Positions 33,958 through 46,355 are shown, counted from the stretch's first letter. The stretch is 64,000 nucleotides of DNA from Lycium barbarum (GCF_019175385.1 NC_083342.1:116002376-116066375), one strand, 5' to 3'. Notes: a model not told the origin generated them from the letters alone. Program-made: numbers and translations.

Positions 33958-35213
33958 TTCTGCATATATGGTAAATTCTGCTCATCAAATATCACATGTT
34001 TGGACACAAAAACTCTCCTGGTTGATGGTTGATAGCACTTGTAACCTTTGTGTAGATTGTTATAACCAATAAACATATAAGGGTAAGTCTTTGGAGCAAA
34101 CTTTTTCTGACCCTTAATATAAGGATAACACCTACAACCAAAGACTTTGAGACTATTGTAATCAGGAGATGCCCCATGAAGCTTGACAAAGGGAATTTCA
34201 GTCTTGAGAACTGAAGAAGGTAGTCTATTTATCAAGAATACAACAGTGAGGAAAGCTTCTACCCATAGGAATAGGGGAAGTTTTACATGAAAAAGCAGTG
34301 TCAAGACAGTTTCCACTATATGCCTATGTTTTCTCTCAGAAATCCTATTTTGTTCAGGAGTGTTAGGACATGACATTTGCCTGATAATTCCACAATTTTC
34401 CAAGTGTTTAATGAATTCATTACTGATGAACTCACCTCCTCCATCACTTTGAATTTTTTTGATTGGTTTGGAAAACTGTTTTTCCACCATTTTCTGAAAC
34501 TTCACAAACTGTTCAAAGAATTCAGACTTCTTCTCTATGGGATATATCCAACTATATCTTGTATAATCATCAACAAACAAAATGTAATATTTCATATGTT
34601 TTGAAGATTCAATAGGGGTCGGACCCCAGAGATCACAATGAATTTTAAGCAAAGGTTCCTTCGCAATCTTATTTCTCAATGCAAAAGAAAGTTTACAACT
34701 CTTTCCTAACTGGTAGCTAGTACAGATAGTAGGCATTTTATTCCAACTCTTGACATTTATGAAACTATTTCTATTCAAAAACTGTAATGACTTTAAGCTA
34801 GGATATCCTAATCTAGCATGCCAAATCTAATCTGTCTTCTTCCAGTCTAGTGTTGCTGTCAAAGCAAAGCTATTGTTATCTTCCAATGCATAGAGTCCTC
34901 CTTTATTAGTCCTCTTAGCCATGTGTTTCCCTGACTTCTTGTCCTTAACAACAACATCAGATTCATCAAACTCAAGAGTACAGGAATTATCTTTTGCAAG
35001 TTTACTAATAAATAGGAGATTCTTATTTATCTCAGGCACAACTAGGACCTCCTTAATTTTTAATCCAGACTTAGTGGTATTTCCAACATGTGTGATATTT
35101 AGATGTGATCCATTACTAATAATTATATTATCAGTTCCATTATAAGCCTTAACATCAGATAGGTTACCTATATTATTGGTCAGGTGATTTGTTGCTCCAG
35201 AGTCAACATACAT
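33958..35213 (-). pseudogene. Copia protease and integrase region
   Basis: Protease is marked by YVDSGATNHLTN (active-site DSG) near 35210. The integrase follows: GAG-pre-integrase WHARLGYP near 34810, then HCDLWGPTPIESS, SWIYPIEKKSEF, IQSDGGGEF and PEQNRISERKHRH, giving the D,D(35)E pattern. A stop separates protease and integrase frames near 34827-34780. The C-terminal end is cut at 33953 by the solo LTR. Confidence 0.88.
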
Positions 35214-35254
35214 AGCATTGTCCTCAGCTGTTGAGCCTTGTAAGTTGACTCCTA

Positions 35255-38200
35255 CTAAGGCTTGTGGGAGGTCTTCTGCAGCCTAATATGAATAGTCCCA
35301 TCTGTAAAAGCACTTGAGAGCAGTATGATGTTCTTACCACAAACTTGACAAACACCATTCTTGTCCTTGGCTTGATTGGAACCTTGAGCACTTTGATTGT
35401 TCTGAGTGTAGTTCTGTCTAGCAGGTTTGAAACCTATTCCCCCTGAACTATAGTTAGAGTTTCCTCTATTCTGATTATGATTTGATCTGCCTCTACCTCT
35501 GCCTCTTTGTGCAGAGAAAGCCATGTTGTGGTTTTCCTCAGGCATTTCTTCATCTTCTCTCATATCAAAGCCTCTAAGTGCATTGAAAAACTGGTTGAGA
35601 GTGGGATTTGGTGCTTTTCCAAGCTTAATAGTTCTGAAAGTCCTATATTTAGGACCTAGACCTATAGCAAAGTTAATCACCCTGCTATCCTCATTGTTAC
35701 ACCTCTCGTTTTTATCGCAACAAAGTCTGTGGTTTATTGTTAGTTCATACCCTTGGTATAGAGATCTGTACTCGAGTTTTGAGATATTAAGTGCCTTATC
35801 TCGTGTGTACCAAAGTATAAACATACGTTTCTTGCAATACGACAGGATTAGAAGTTAAACGAATCGAATTGACGCGAGCCGGAACGACTCAGGGAACTGG
35901 CAGGAAACTACCCCCATTTGACGGACCGTCGACGCCTCGACGATAGAATCAATCCACGTCGTCGATACACTGCCATCTCTAATTCTCAGGTGGCTGATTG
36001 ACGGTGCAAGTCGACCAACCATCGACGGGTCGTCAACCCTCACGTCAAACTGCACCTCTGGAACTTTCTAGTACCATCTATATATATTTGGCCCTCACGT
36101 TTTATTTTTATTATTTTCACTCTCAAATCATAGAAAGCCCTAGAATATTTCCTCTCTATATGTTCCATCACATTAGTAAATATTTAGTAAGACTCGAGGC
36201 TCGTAAAACCCGAGATGGAGAAGAAAAAGGTTGTTCCTAGGGTTTCATTGAAGTTATGAGCTTGGGAATGGGAGTTGGAGTTGGATTTTGGAGTCCTAGC
36301 CCCCTCAAGGTATGTGTAAGCTTCTTATCCTTGTTATTGAGTTGATCATTAAGAATCTTAGTGGTTTTAAGTAAAGGAAATATAGTTATGGAAATAGTAA
36401 GTTGAATAAAGGTCAAGGAGAGATAAGGGACTGTTTTGAGAAATTGTAGTAGAATTGATTATGTTTTGATATGTAAATATTGATATTGTTGTGGTTGGTG
36501 TTGTTGTTGATATTTGAGTTGAATTGGAAATTAAAGGATTATTGAGTTACGAAGGGGATGTTATCCGAAATTCGTTAAGTTCCTTTTGCACTTAAATTGA
36601 ATAGTAAGTGATGTAAATGATCTAATTGTGGCCTATGTTATCTTGATTGTAGACTTACGAGTCCGAGAAGTAGAATTTGGACGATTAGATACGTTTCGAG
36701 GTATGTTAAGGCTATCATTTCTTTCATTTTGGCATGACCTGATGATATTAACTAACAAGCGAGTAAACGAGCTTCCATATTACTCCACTTTTAGAAGCAT
36801 TAGGAGTTCTTCAGTCTTTGATGTTTCTGTACCTCGTTTATGATTGTTCTTTCTGTTCATGGGTCTTAGATTTCTTATATTGGTGATATTAGCTCAAAGA
36901 TGTCCATCGGAGGTAATACGACTTTATGTCACTCTGAGGGTTCTATGTATTCAGTTGATTCATGCATTGCATTCATATATATTTATGCACGTTGACCTAT
37001 GACCAGAAGGCGATATATACGCGAATATTATATGTATATATGGGGTATGAGGGGAAAACGGATAGGCATATATGCATTACCACCTGATCAGCTGGTGTAC
37101 AGTGATGATGATATTGATGATGGCCACAGGGAGGCCGAGGGGGGATGAGATATGGATCGGGCTGATCGTTCCTCAGCACTATGACCTACATGTATATACA
37201 TGATTTTCATAGAGAGCATGCATATCATACGCCCTCAGAGGCATTTTTCAGTTTTACGGATTTATATAGATATTCAAATGTGCAGACGTATTCAGATAGA
37301 CAGCTTGGCCTTTGAGTTTTAGATTTCTTTCATGACTCTTATGTATATGTTACTCTGATGCCTTACATACTCAGTACATTACTCGTACTGACTCCCTTAT
37401 TGCTCGGGAGGCTGCGTTTATGCCCGCAGGTTCAGATAGGCAGACAGGCGGTCCAGCTTAGTAGGACTTTTGTCTGGCGGTGGTCGGTGCGCTCCACTTG
37501 ATCCGGAGCTGTAGTTTACTTTGGTATGCTATTTTTGAAATGCATATATATGGGTATGACGGGGCCCTGTCCCGTCCTTTCTACATTTTTATACTCCAGT
37601 AGAGGTCTGTAGACGGTTGTATGTAGACGACATGTGACGTAGCCTTGTCGGCTACCATTCTTTTATGTACAGTATATGTAGCGGCCTAGTCGGCTTGTAC
37701 CATTTTTTTTTCTATATATATATATATATCTTGATGGTACATAGTTCATGATGTTATCCTTTCTTGAGTCAGTATAGTTCAGATTGAGTTACTTATGGAC
37801 CCTTGTTATTCAGTGTTATCCAGGTACGAGTATAGGGGTGTTTGGTCACTAGAGATCAGGCACTCGCCATGACTCATCGGTTTGGGTCGTGACACTCATC
37901 AACAGGTTTGTGTATGGCAGCAAGACCATCACATATTCCCTTAAACTCCTTCTAATATTCATCAAGTTTCTTAGATCCTAACTTGATGTTTTGCAGTTGC
38001 TGTTTCAGTTGAAACTCCTTGTCCTTTGTTGCTTGAAGATATGATTCTTCTAAGCATTCCCACATCTCCTTAGCTGTAGAATAACCAACAATGAAATACA
38101 TGCTTTCCTCAGTCATAGTACCTAATATCCATGTTCTCAATAGTATATCTTTCTCTTCGCAATCACTGTCTTGTTTTTCCTTCTCCTTATCAGCAGGAGC

Positions 38201-38410
38201 GTTTTCCTTTCCATCTGTGACAGATGATTCTTCCTCACTTGCTTTCTCCTCCTTAATCCAGTCGAGTACTTTCAGAACTTGCATGAGTTGCATGATCTGA
38301 GTCCTCCAAATCAAATAGTTAGTAGGCTTAAGTTTGATAATACAAGCAACAATGAAATAATGGTGTAAAGAAGAAGTTGACAGTGACATAGGAGATGAGG
38401 TTGAAGCCAT
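35255..38410 (-). pseudogene. Copia gag, split by a solo LTR
   Basis: The start is at 38410 (MASTSSPMSLSTSS). The first part includes LKPTNYLIWRTQIMQL and MWECLEESYLQATKDKEF. An in-frame TAG follows KKLDEY near 37950. The reading continues ...DGLAAIHKPVDE up to 37900, then resumes after the solo LTR with DSRVINFAIGLGPKYRTF at 35689. An RGRGRGR-rich nucleic-acid-binding stretch and one CQVC zinc-knuckle remnant follow near 35320-35500. Confidence 0.85.
35695..37894 (+). mobile_element. Second Gypsy-type solo LTR inside Copia gag
   Basis: The 2,200-bp unit begins TGTTACACCTC and ends GGGTCGTGACA. A perfect 5-bp duplication, CTCAT, lies at 35690-35694 and 37895-37899. Gag reading frame resumes across it once one copy of the duplication is removed. 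There is no internal coding region. Its termini resemble those of the solo LTR at 31916-33952, so the two may belong to related lineages. Confidence 0.9.
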
Positions 38411-38474
38411 TGTGGGAAGTTTTTTAGAGTGATTTGATACGCAGCTTTGGCTTTCTTTAATGCTTTGATACCAT

Positions 38475-38774
38475 GTAGAAAACACAGTATAGAAAGGGAA
38501 AAGAGAAGCCTTGTATATATTTCAAGTGATGATTTACAAAGTGTACATGAAGCCTTCTTATATAGGCTCGAGATCACTGATGGATGCATGCAGGTAAGAT
38601 GAGTCCTACTTAACTTCTACTACATGTGTGTATCCTAATCATACTCATGTACATCTGATACACTAAGAATATACACGGATATACCACTGATATACACAAG
38701 ATATACATAGTCTCTATTCTATCTGATGAAGAGTTCTATTGCTACTAGACTGCTATTGACTCTTAATCTCTAAC
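38475..38774 (-). repeat. 5' LTR of Copia element
   Basis: A 300-bp LTR with TG...CA ends (TGTAGAAAAC ... CTCTAACA on the plus strand). It is immediately followed, on the minus strand, by the primer-binding site TGGTATCAAAGC. The shared segment with the 3' LTR differs at several positions, so the insertion is not very recent. Confidence 0.88.
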
Positions 38775-39099
38775 ATATTTAATCTTCCGTGTATAAGCTA
38801 AACTCTATGCACTAAATCATTTACTATAGAAGTAAAGGACACACATACGAATAAATGATCTATTTAAATCATTATTAAAAATTGAATAAACAATTATTCT
38901 ATAATAAATACTATATCCAAACACATGGTTAATAGTAGATATCCCAACAACTCTAACATAATCTTTTAACATTACCATTAACAAATAATACAATCAAAAA
39001 TAGAAAATAAGCTAGAAAGCGATCTCAACCTTCCGTGCTTATAATTCCACATGTCAGCCATCGAAGGTGCATTGATAATTACTTGAGTAAAGTCTAATA

Positions 39100-39440
39100 G
39101 AGCAAAGCCAAACTCCATAAATTATATTTCGGACCTTTTCCTAGCGTGATGTAAATGTTGATCAAACAAACTTCAGTATGTTTTGGTGTGTTGCTTAAGT
39201 TACGACTGATTCTAACACTAGTTAAGTTTTGTGTTCACTAGACTCAACCTTGTCTCTTTGTTCTTGGAAGCTACTTGCACGTGTAAAACCAATTAAATTA
39301 CAATTATGAGTACTCTGTGGTCTTCTGGATCGGTGCATATGGCACACGTTATAGAAATCAAAGTCAATTTCTCATGCATGTGATAGTACTATACCCTAAT
39401 GGCATAATCCATACTTCTCCCATCAGAAGTCACAAAACTT
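39100..39440 (+). other. PMEI promoter relic upstream of PMEI-2
   Basis: The segment repeats elements of the active PMEI promoters in order: GTGTTCACTAGACTCAACC, G-box CACGTG (39278-39283), GGCACACGTTA, AAAGTCAA, and CATGCATGTGA. No PMEI coding sequence follows. The same block recurs at about 45060-45330. It is inferred to be a promoter whose gene was lost, or a distal control module. Confidence 0.6.
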
Positions 39441-39498
39441 TCTTTCAACCCCTAATATTTGCTAGCTCTTTCTTCTCTGCATTTTATTGTTTTAACTA

Positions 39499-40199
39499 CT
39501 TCCTCAATTTCAATTTATGTGTTTCACTTTCTTTTTAGTCATATTAGAAAAGAATATTACTTTCTACATTTAGACACTTTCAAATTGAACATCAGACATG
39601 TCATATTCAAGACTACTAATTCCCTTGCAAATAATGACTTGAATTGCAATGTCCCAATTTGGTATTCGGAACTGTGTCAACTGCCCAGGGATGCTAGGGA
39701 AAATTTCAACATGGATAGACTTGGCCTTCCTTCCTTTCGTACCAAACAGCAAAGGAACTCGTTTAGCATAGATAGACATTTGCAAAGAATTTATGTTTTT
39801 GATGTCAAAGGAACTCGTTTAGCATAGATAGACATTTGCAAAGAATTTATGTTTTTGATGTCTCCAGATGAGATGTATAGTAATTTCAGGGGAGTTTATA
39901 TGTATATGCTAATATAACTTCCTTCAGGACCCTGTTTGAGAGCTTATTTGCTATCCTACACCCTTGTACATGTTGGAGCATGTTCCAACATTCGTAGGCT
40001 ATGGAATATAGGATTTTCTATATTCCTATCATGTACTGCTTTCTTATCAATATATACCGGTCCATGCTCACTGAGCAGAAATGGACAAGATTTATTAAAA
40101 AAAAAAAATTATGCAACTTTCAGCTTTAGACCACATTTTTTTTTCTTTTCAGAAACTTTATATTCAGTTAAATTAAAATAAATTGGAACGAAGGAAGTA
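39499..40199. mobile_element. MITE (Stowaway-like ends), 0.7 kb
   Basis: Inverted ends ACTTCCTCAATTTCAATTT and, from the right, ACTTCCTTCGTTCCAATTT. The interior carries a perfect 56-bp tandem duplication (39751-39862). The homologous place upstream of PMEI-3 holds a related element (45709-46165), so the insertion may predate the gene duplication. Confidence 0.6.
39751..39862. repeat. Tandem duplication, 56 bp x 2
   Basis: Two perfect adjacent copies of a 56-bp unit starting AAAGGAACTCGTTTAGCATA occupy 39751-39806 and 39807-39862. Confidence 0.97.
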
Positions 40200-41170
40200 T
40201 CTTTTTAAGGATAAGCTCCCGCTCTAGCTCATTGGTCTATCCCTTTGCTCTATTTTTGCTAATTTGGACCTTTATCTCACATTATCAATTTATTTTTCTA
40301 ATTCTCTTGGAAAAATATCCTTGAGCATATCATTTCACTTTCAAAAATTTAGTAATTTCTTTTCGTAATTATATATCGTTATTTTCTCTTCACGGATATA
40401 TAGACGTTGAGATTTAAGTACTGTTTCTAGTATATACTCCATATAGTAGTACATTGACCCTGTCACATAACGACTATATTTAGCTGATACTAAAGGACAG
40501 ATTATTACTATGTTTGAATTGGTTGAATTTTAAGAAGAGGTCCCTTTCCCTTCTTCCAAGTTCCAAGTAGTGTGTTCTTTCAATCAAAAAGATTCTACGA
40601 GTAATTTGAATTGTTGCTTAAAAATCACTTAAAGGATCATAGGCTTCAAATGCAATTCACTCATTACTAATATACTAGTATATGATCTTGTCCTAGAATG
40701 ACTTATCACCCTTTTCGTCCCGTAGACAAATTAATAGAATATTATTAGGTGATTTTACATTCTCTTGTGTCTACTTTATGTTAAACGTACTTAGAGATCT
40801 AGCTATATAATTACAGAACGCAATGTTGGTCAAGCAATCTCCAGTTATAATAATCCATAATTCTTCATAGTTTTACTGCCAGCTCATTGGTTAATCATCT
40901 TAATTGAAGAAAAAACAGGTGCTTAAGAGACACTCTTTTCCTAGGGTGTCAAAGCAATCACTCACTAGTAAGTTACGTAACTATGAAATTGCTCCAACAA
41001 GAATTAAGGTTTGTGTTTACTAGACCCCAACATCATCACCTGGTTAATTCTCCAAAAACTGTAATTAAAATCAATTCCAAGAATTACCACTAAGAGAAAA
41101 AGAATTAATTAAGTAGGAATGAGTGTACTAAACTTCTCATAAGTCATGATCATGCATGTGACACCCCTTC
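40200..41170 (+). other. PMEI-2 upstream region
   Basis: The sequence aligns well with the PMEI-3 upstream region (46210-46355 plus 47051-47898), including AAGCTCCCGCTC, GTTGGTCAAGCA, CATCA(T)CACCTGGTT and GAGTGTACTAAACTTCTCAT. It has no coding region. Confidence 0.75.
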
Positions 41171-41178
41171 TATATAAA
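41171..41178 (+). promoter_or_regulatory. TATA box of PMEI-2
   Basis: TATATAAA lies 108 bp before the ATG, in the context CCCTTCTATATAAACCTTAGC that is nearly identical upstream of PMEI-3. Confidence 0.8.
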
Positions 41179-41278
41179 CCTTAGCACCCTCTTGACAATT
41201 TTCCCATCCAATAAGCACAGCAAATCAAAGCCATTCTCTTAAAAATTCCTTGTTACATTTCTCCAAGAGAAAAAAAAA

Positions 41279-41902
41279 ATGGAAAAACTTGTCCTTCCCC
41301 TAATTTTACTTCTCATTTTCTCTATCTTTGTTGTTGAGGGTGCAGTTGTGTCTAAATTTGTAGAATCACAATGCAAGCATACTCGTTATCCAGATCTATG
41401 TATGAGTTCTCTTGCAACTCATGTGAATCCAACATCACAAGATCCTCAAGAAATAGCTCAAGTTGCTTTGAAAGTGAGCCTAGTGAAGGCAGTATACACA
41501 AAAAACTACCTGAAAACAGTGTCCAAAGAACTCAAACAAAACAAGGCTAAGGAATATCAAGCGGTGAAAGATTGTTTAGATCAAATGTCAGATAGCGTTT
41601 CTCAGCTCACAAATTCATTCAAAGAGTTCCAACACATGAAGAGTGCAGAAAATAGTGAAGGAGATTTTGCTTGGTATCAAAGCAATGTTCAAACTTGGCT
41701 TAGTACAGTGTTGACAGACACATATATTTGCATGGATGGGTTTAATGGGTTCCCCATGGGTGGTAAGACGATGGCTATGATTAAAGCTAGGGTACTAAAT
41801 GTTGCTCAAGTTACTAGCAATTCGTTAGCTTTGCTTAATGGATTTGCAGTTAGGCATAGAGTTTCTCGTCACTCCAGCCCTGGCAAAATTAACAAGCCCT
41901 AG
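41279..41902 (+). CDS. Pectin methylesterase inhibitor-like protein (PMEI-2)
   Basis: An intronless, 207-residue secreted protein. Residues 1-22 are a signal peptide (MEKLVLPLILLLIFSIF). The four PMEI cysteines are Cys32 and Cys41 (QCKHTRYPDLC), Cys99 (AVKDCLDQ) and Cys151 (YICMDG). Conserved helices include EIAQVALKVSLVKAVYTKNY and VQTWLSTVLTDTY; the C-terminus ends SSPGKINKP, as in PMEI-1. By family, it should act in the cell wall on pectin methylesterase. It is very similar to PMEI-3 in coding sequence and promoter, so the two come from a recent duplication with a spacing of 6.7 kb. Confidence 0.92.
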   Translation: MEKLVLPLILLLIFSIFVVEGAVVSKFVESQCKHTRYPDLCMSSLATHVNPTSQDPQEIAQVALKVSLVKAVYTKNYLKTVSKELKQNKAKEYQAVKDCLDQMSDSVSQLTNSFKEFQHMKSAENSEGDFAWYQSNVQTWLSTVLTDTYICMDGFNGFPMGGKTMAMIKARVLNVAQVTSNSLALLNGFAVRHRVSRHSSPGKINKP

Positions 41903-42182
41903 TGATCAGGACTTTGGAGAAGTCACTCAAATCTTGAATATCTTTATTTAATTTTATATCTTATAGATATTTTTTGTTATGTATGTCAAAAATCGTATGT
42001 AACTTCTACAATAAAATTCACGTCGAGAAAATAATATTCAAGACAGAAAAATATCACATTATAGTACTTTATTTCAAATATGATGAGTATTACAATCTCC
42101 ACTAATCCTCTGATTCTTCTTTTTGAAAATATATTCAAGGGCTTTTGAGCTTGATCTTGAATTCGGTGAACTTGATCTTGAC

Positions 42183-43985
42183 TTTTTTTTAATTATAAAT
42201 TTTCATGATGTAAGTCATGGTGGCAATGTACATTATTCATGAAAAAACACAAAAGCATATGGGGGGACTAGACCAAATACCCATGTATACATCACAAATT
42301 GCAGTGCCGTCCAGGCAAATTAAAACAGGAGAATGTTTCCACATTATATGTTGCACATTCTCACTAAGCTACAAGGCTATACAATTAGCTAACAAAAGTT
42401 GGTCTTGCCATAACTCATATCTGATCCTAATATTGGGCAACTACATTCTATAAAAAACAAATGGACCTTTAATACCAGCTGGTATCTGATCAAAGGCGTT
42501 ATAGAGCATCTGTTCGTCCAAAGTTGTAGCCAATTTAGCAAGGTAATCTGTTACTTTGTTTTCTATAGGAGTGAGAGAAGGTAATTCCATTATTGTTAAT
42601 CAACTTTGCGGCATCCTCGATCTACAATAGTCTTCAAGTTAATGTTTTGAGAGGTCTTGTCCTTCATCATATCTACAACAAGAAGTGAATCCATCTCAAT
42701 GATGCACTGATCATGACCACTGTCCCTGAGCCATTTCACACCAAATCAAGCAGCCATAGCCTCAACAACAATGTGATCCTTACACTTTACAGGTGCAGCA
42801 AAAGCAAAAAACAAATCTCCTGAGTTGTCCCTAGCAATGCCAGCTTTTTCTTTTATGCCCAAAAAACTTCCATCAGTATTGACTTTTGTATCCCATTCTA
42901 GGGCTTTCTCCAAGCCACCATTTTGGCAATGAGTCTAGGTCTCAGTTTCTCAACCATCTCACACAGTTGTGTCCATTGAAGTTCCATTTTGTACATAGGG
43001 AATGCCTTATTCATAGATGCTTTAATGTGCCAAAAAACATGTTAACCTATTGTTCCTCCATTCTTCTAATGCAGAATCTGGTTTGAGTGTCATATCTGCA
43101 AGAACATCTTGTCGTCTACAGCTCCCAACATATCACCACATGATTGATCTGAATCATCATTCTATGAATTGCCTTATTTCAGATGTTTTCCACCAATCAT
43201 GTAAGAAACCCCTTACTGGTTTGCTTTGGTATATAATGAGCAAAAGATGGCCAAATTACTTTCACAAACTCTGAGCAGGCTCACTCTCAATGAAAAGGTA
43301 ATCTCTGGTTGAGGAGTGTCATCGCACAGGCAATTCAATAGATTTCTGTTTCTATACCTGCAAATTAATAACATCATTAGAAGTCAATTTAATCTGATTA
43401 GTCTCCATGATAAAAAGAAAATTAAAAGGAACATTGTTATGGCAAATTCTTTTGATAAGAGAGTCTGACAGTCCGGTATCTCTAATGGTTTTCCATGCTG
43501 ATCTGTTGGAAAAAAACACCATCATTAGAAGCATTCCAGTTAAGGAAATCACTTCTGTTGCTAGACCCAATCTTCATGTTTGTCACATGAATACATGATC
43601 AACAAGCCATCTTGGGATAACTGTCAGTAGCCTCTGCAAATCCCAAACTTTTGTTAAAGAAACTTTTCACCTGAGTCTTGATAGGGTGTCTTCTCAGGAC
43701 AATAGATATACAGCTATAGGACCATAGCTTGTACCAGAAACTACAATCCCTTTTTGTATATTCCAAATCATATTGTGCTTAGTTTTGGATCTAGTTTGAG
43801 TGAGAGTCTTCCAAATATAAGAATTACCAGAAATCTAAACTTTTGAAACAGGATGAGCCTTAACACAATATTTTGCTTTGGTGAATTTAGCCCATAATGA
43901 ATCTTGCCCTCTGAATCTCCACCACCTCTTAATATTGAGAATGCCAATAAAATTTAGATTCTTACAACTTCATTTATATATGCAG
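42183..43985 (-). mobile_element. L1-type LINE 3' fragment, degraded
   Basis: On the minus strand the fragment includes the plant L1 zinc-binding region WWRFRGQDSLWAKFTKAKYC near 43920-43860, followed by a decayed RNase H domain (WDTKVNTDGSFLG, then a G-rich core with EMDS) near 42900-42650. A run of eight T (42182-42190) at the left end may be the remnant of the poly(A) tail. Many stops are present. It separates the two recent PMEI duplicates. Limits are approximate. Confidence 0.78.
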
Positions 43986-44095
43986 AATGCATTTCCAACT
44001 CGTAATTTCTAGTCTTTTTTTTTTTTTTGGTCCTGGCATTATGTATTTGAAAAATATCACAATATCGTGTGAAAGGGAAAATGCATGATCATAAC

Positions 44096-44472
44096 TAGGA
44101 GTGACAAATGAGTGTATTGGCTGAATTTAATGGGTTAAATTAATAAATGGGTCATGTCCCAACCTTAATGAGTCGGGTCAAGATGGGGTAAACAATGACT
44201 TCATAGTTTGATCAGTAAGTCTTACCAAGTTTTATTTTTTCTGTTAGTCTTCTTATAATTTGGTTTATTACAAAACAAAAATGATAAAACTCTATTTCTT
44301 CTTTATTATAGTTATATATATATAACATATCAAAAAATAAGAAAAAAAAAAAAGTTTAACGAAATTTCTGATAGGTCAATTTGAGCTACATATACCTTAA
44401 AATTAATTACTTTAGATGATTTCAATTTGGATAGATCAAAATGGGCTGAGTTACACTAACTTTGCACCCCTA
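44096..44472. mobile_element. hAT-type MITE
   Basis: Ends are TAGGAGTGACAAA and, inverted from the right, TAGGGGTGCAAAG. The 8-bp flanks ATCATAAC and ATCAGAAG match at six of eight. The interior is AT-rich with no ORF. Confidence 0.65.
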
Positions 44473-45059
44473 ATCAGAAGCAAACTAAATAAAAAGAGGT
44501 TTAAAGTAAAAGAAACTGTTATGCAATTAGACACTATAAACATAATGCAAGTTTAGTGCACTGTTAATATGTTATGCAAAAGTAAGGTAAAATAAATAAT
44601 CACAAAACTCGAATAAAATTTTAAAATATTATCCAACAAAAACTTTGATAATTCTCCAAGGATTTTTTTTTTTTTTTTTTTAAGTAGAAATGTCGTCTCC
44701 TCTTTCCCTTCTATTTTACGTGCCTAAAGTTTCTTCCAATTTCGATAACGAAATCGTATAACCATATTTCTGAGATCTAATGAAGAATTTACGTAACAGA
44801 GCCTAATGCTTATAACTCAGCAGATAACCTGACACTAGTTTATTCTTTCAACCTTTTTTGGATAAATGCTCTTTTCAGGGGAAGCTAATTAATTAAACAG
44901 CAAAGATCATGTACATAAAATTTGACAAAATCAATTTCACTAAAGAATTAAGATTCGAAGTCAAAGTGAACGTAATTACACATAAATTAGACAATAACGG
45001 TGATGCCTAAGGTTGCTCGCGAAACTTTCTCTGCGTATATAATTATATTATAACTTGCA

Positions 45060-45330
45060 AAGGACGCATTCTATTGATTAGAAAACGTTACTTAAGTTTA
45101 CGAATGACTCTAACATGAATTAAGGTTTGTGTTTACTAGACCCAAACTTATTTCTCTGTTCTTGGAAGCTACTTGCACGTGTAAATTACAATTACAATTC
45201 TGGATCTGTGTGCAGACGGCACACGTTACAGAAAACAAAGTCAAGTTATCATGCATGTGGTACTATACCCTAATTCATACTTTTCCCATCACAATTCACA
45301 AAACTATCTTACAACCCAAATGTTTGCATA
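45060..45330 (+). other. PMEI promoter relic upstream of PMEI-3
   Basis: The block copies 39190-39440: GTGTTTACTAGACCCAAAC, G-box CACGTG (45176-45181), GGCACACGTTACAG, CATGCATGTG. No PMEI gene follows directly; a PMEI gene starts 2.8 kb downstream. Confidence 0.6.
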
Positions 45331-45708
45331 TGCAGTTCTTTCTTCCTTGCATTTTAAAGATCTAATCTATATACAGTAAAATTTAAAGAGTTTAACTGAG
45401 TATTTTATTTATCTTAGCTTCTTAAAAAATCCATACACATGATATGAGGGTGTTGTGCATGCAAAATCCCTTTGACTAGTCCAATTTTGGAATTATCTTG
45501 TGCTTGACTTAATATTAACTTCATTATTTTATTTTATTTTATTTTATAATACGGGTTAAACATAATTGGTGGACATAAATTAAGACCCGTAATAGGTTGC
45601 GCGCATTGTAGTTTCGAGCATTAAGGTATAATATGACATACAGATCTTGTAATATTGTTTACTTACTTTTACTTGTCATATTTTTTATTCATTTTACAGT
45701 TTTAATTA

Positions 45709-46165
45709 CTCCATCTATTTTAATTTATGTATCTTACTTTCCTTTTCAGTATGTTCAAAGAAGAACGCCACAAAGTTCAAAGAATATTTGATAAATTGTA
45801 CACAAATTTAATTTTAGATCACAAATTCAGAAAGAAAAAAAATTACTCATTTTGTCTCAATTTATGTGACATAGTTCGGATTTCGGGAATGAAACAGTTT
45901 AATTTTGACCGTGAATTCGGGCATGAAATCTTCAAGTTTTTTGAAATAAAATTTACATATTTGGAAACTACGTAAAACACGTATTAGAAGTCACAATGAT
46001 TAACAATTCAAAATAATTAAAGGATATATGAAAAAAATTATTATCAAAGAAAGACTTGTTTGAATCTTGAAATTTGAAAGGTGTCACATAAATTGAGACA
46101 AGAGAAATGTTTTTTTAAACTTAGTGTCCAGTCAAACTAGACGTATATAAATTAAAACGGAAGAA
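45709..46165. mobile_element. Stowaway-like MITE containing a second MITE
   Basis: Outer ends CTCCATCTATTTTAATTTA and inverted TTCTTCCGTTTTAATTTA, flanked by TA on both sides. Nested at 45846-46108 is another pair of inverted ends, TTTGTCTCAATTTATGTGAC, matching nearly base for base. Confidence 0.7.
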
Positions 46166-46355
46166 TATCTCTTAAGAACCATATATTGACTTGAGTTGTT
46201 ATGTAGTATATAATAAGGATGAAGCTCCCGCTCACTCTAACAAGCTCTAGCATTGGAGTAAAATGGTCTATCCCTTGCTCTGTTTGGCTATTTTGGCATT
46301 TTATTTCACACAATCAATTTCTTTTTCTAATTCTCTTGAAAAACTCCTTGATCAT

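Larger units (their letters stand above)
29603..38774 (-). mobile_element. Copia LTR retrotransposon, decayed, with nested solo LTRs
   Basis: Minus-strand order is 5' LTR (38475-38774), primer-binding site complementary to initiator tRNA-Met (TGGTATCAAAGC just inside the LTR), gag, protease, integrase, reverse transcriptase, RNase H, polypurine tract, truncated 3' LTR. Integrase before reverse transcriptase defines Copia. Without the two inserted solo LTRs (31916-33952, 35695-37894) the element would be about 4.9 kb. Several stops and frameshifts and the broken 3' LTR make it inactive. Confidence 0.9.
28451..38948 (-). mobile_element. Outer solo LTR (Copia-type), split by a Copia element
   Basis: The two pieces 28451 to about 29602 and 38775-38948 together form one LTR-like unit of about 1.3 kb on the minus strand, starting TGTTGGGATATCTACTATTA at 38948-38949 and ending AGGATC(A) near 28451. 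A direct repeat AACTCT flanks the outer ends (28445-28450 and 38949-38954). No internal region of its own is present, so it is a solo LTR that later received the Copia element. The TG/CA limit is uncertain by one base. Confidence 0.65.
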
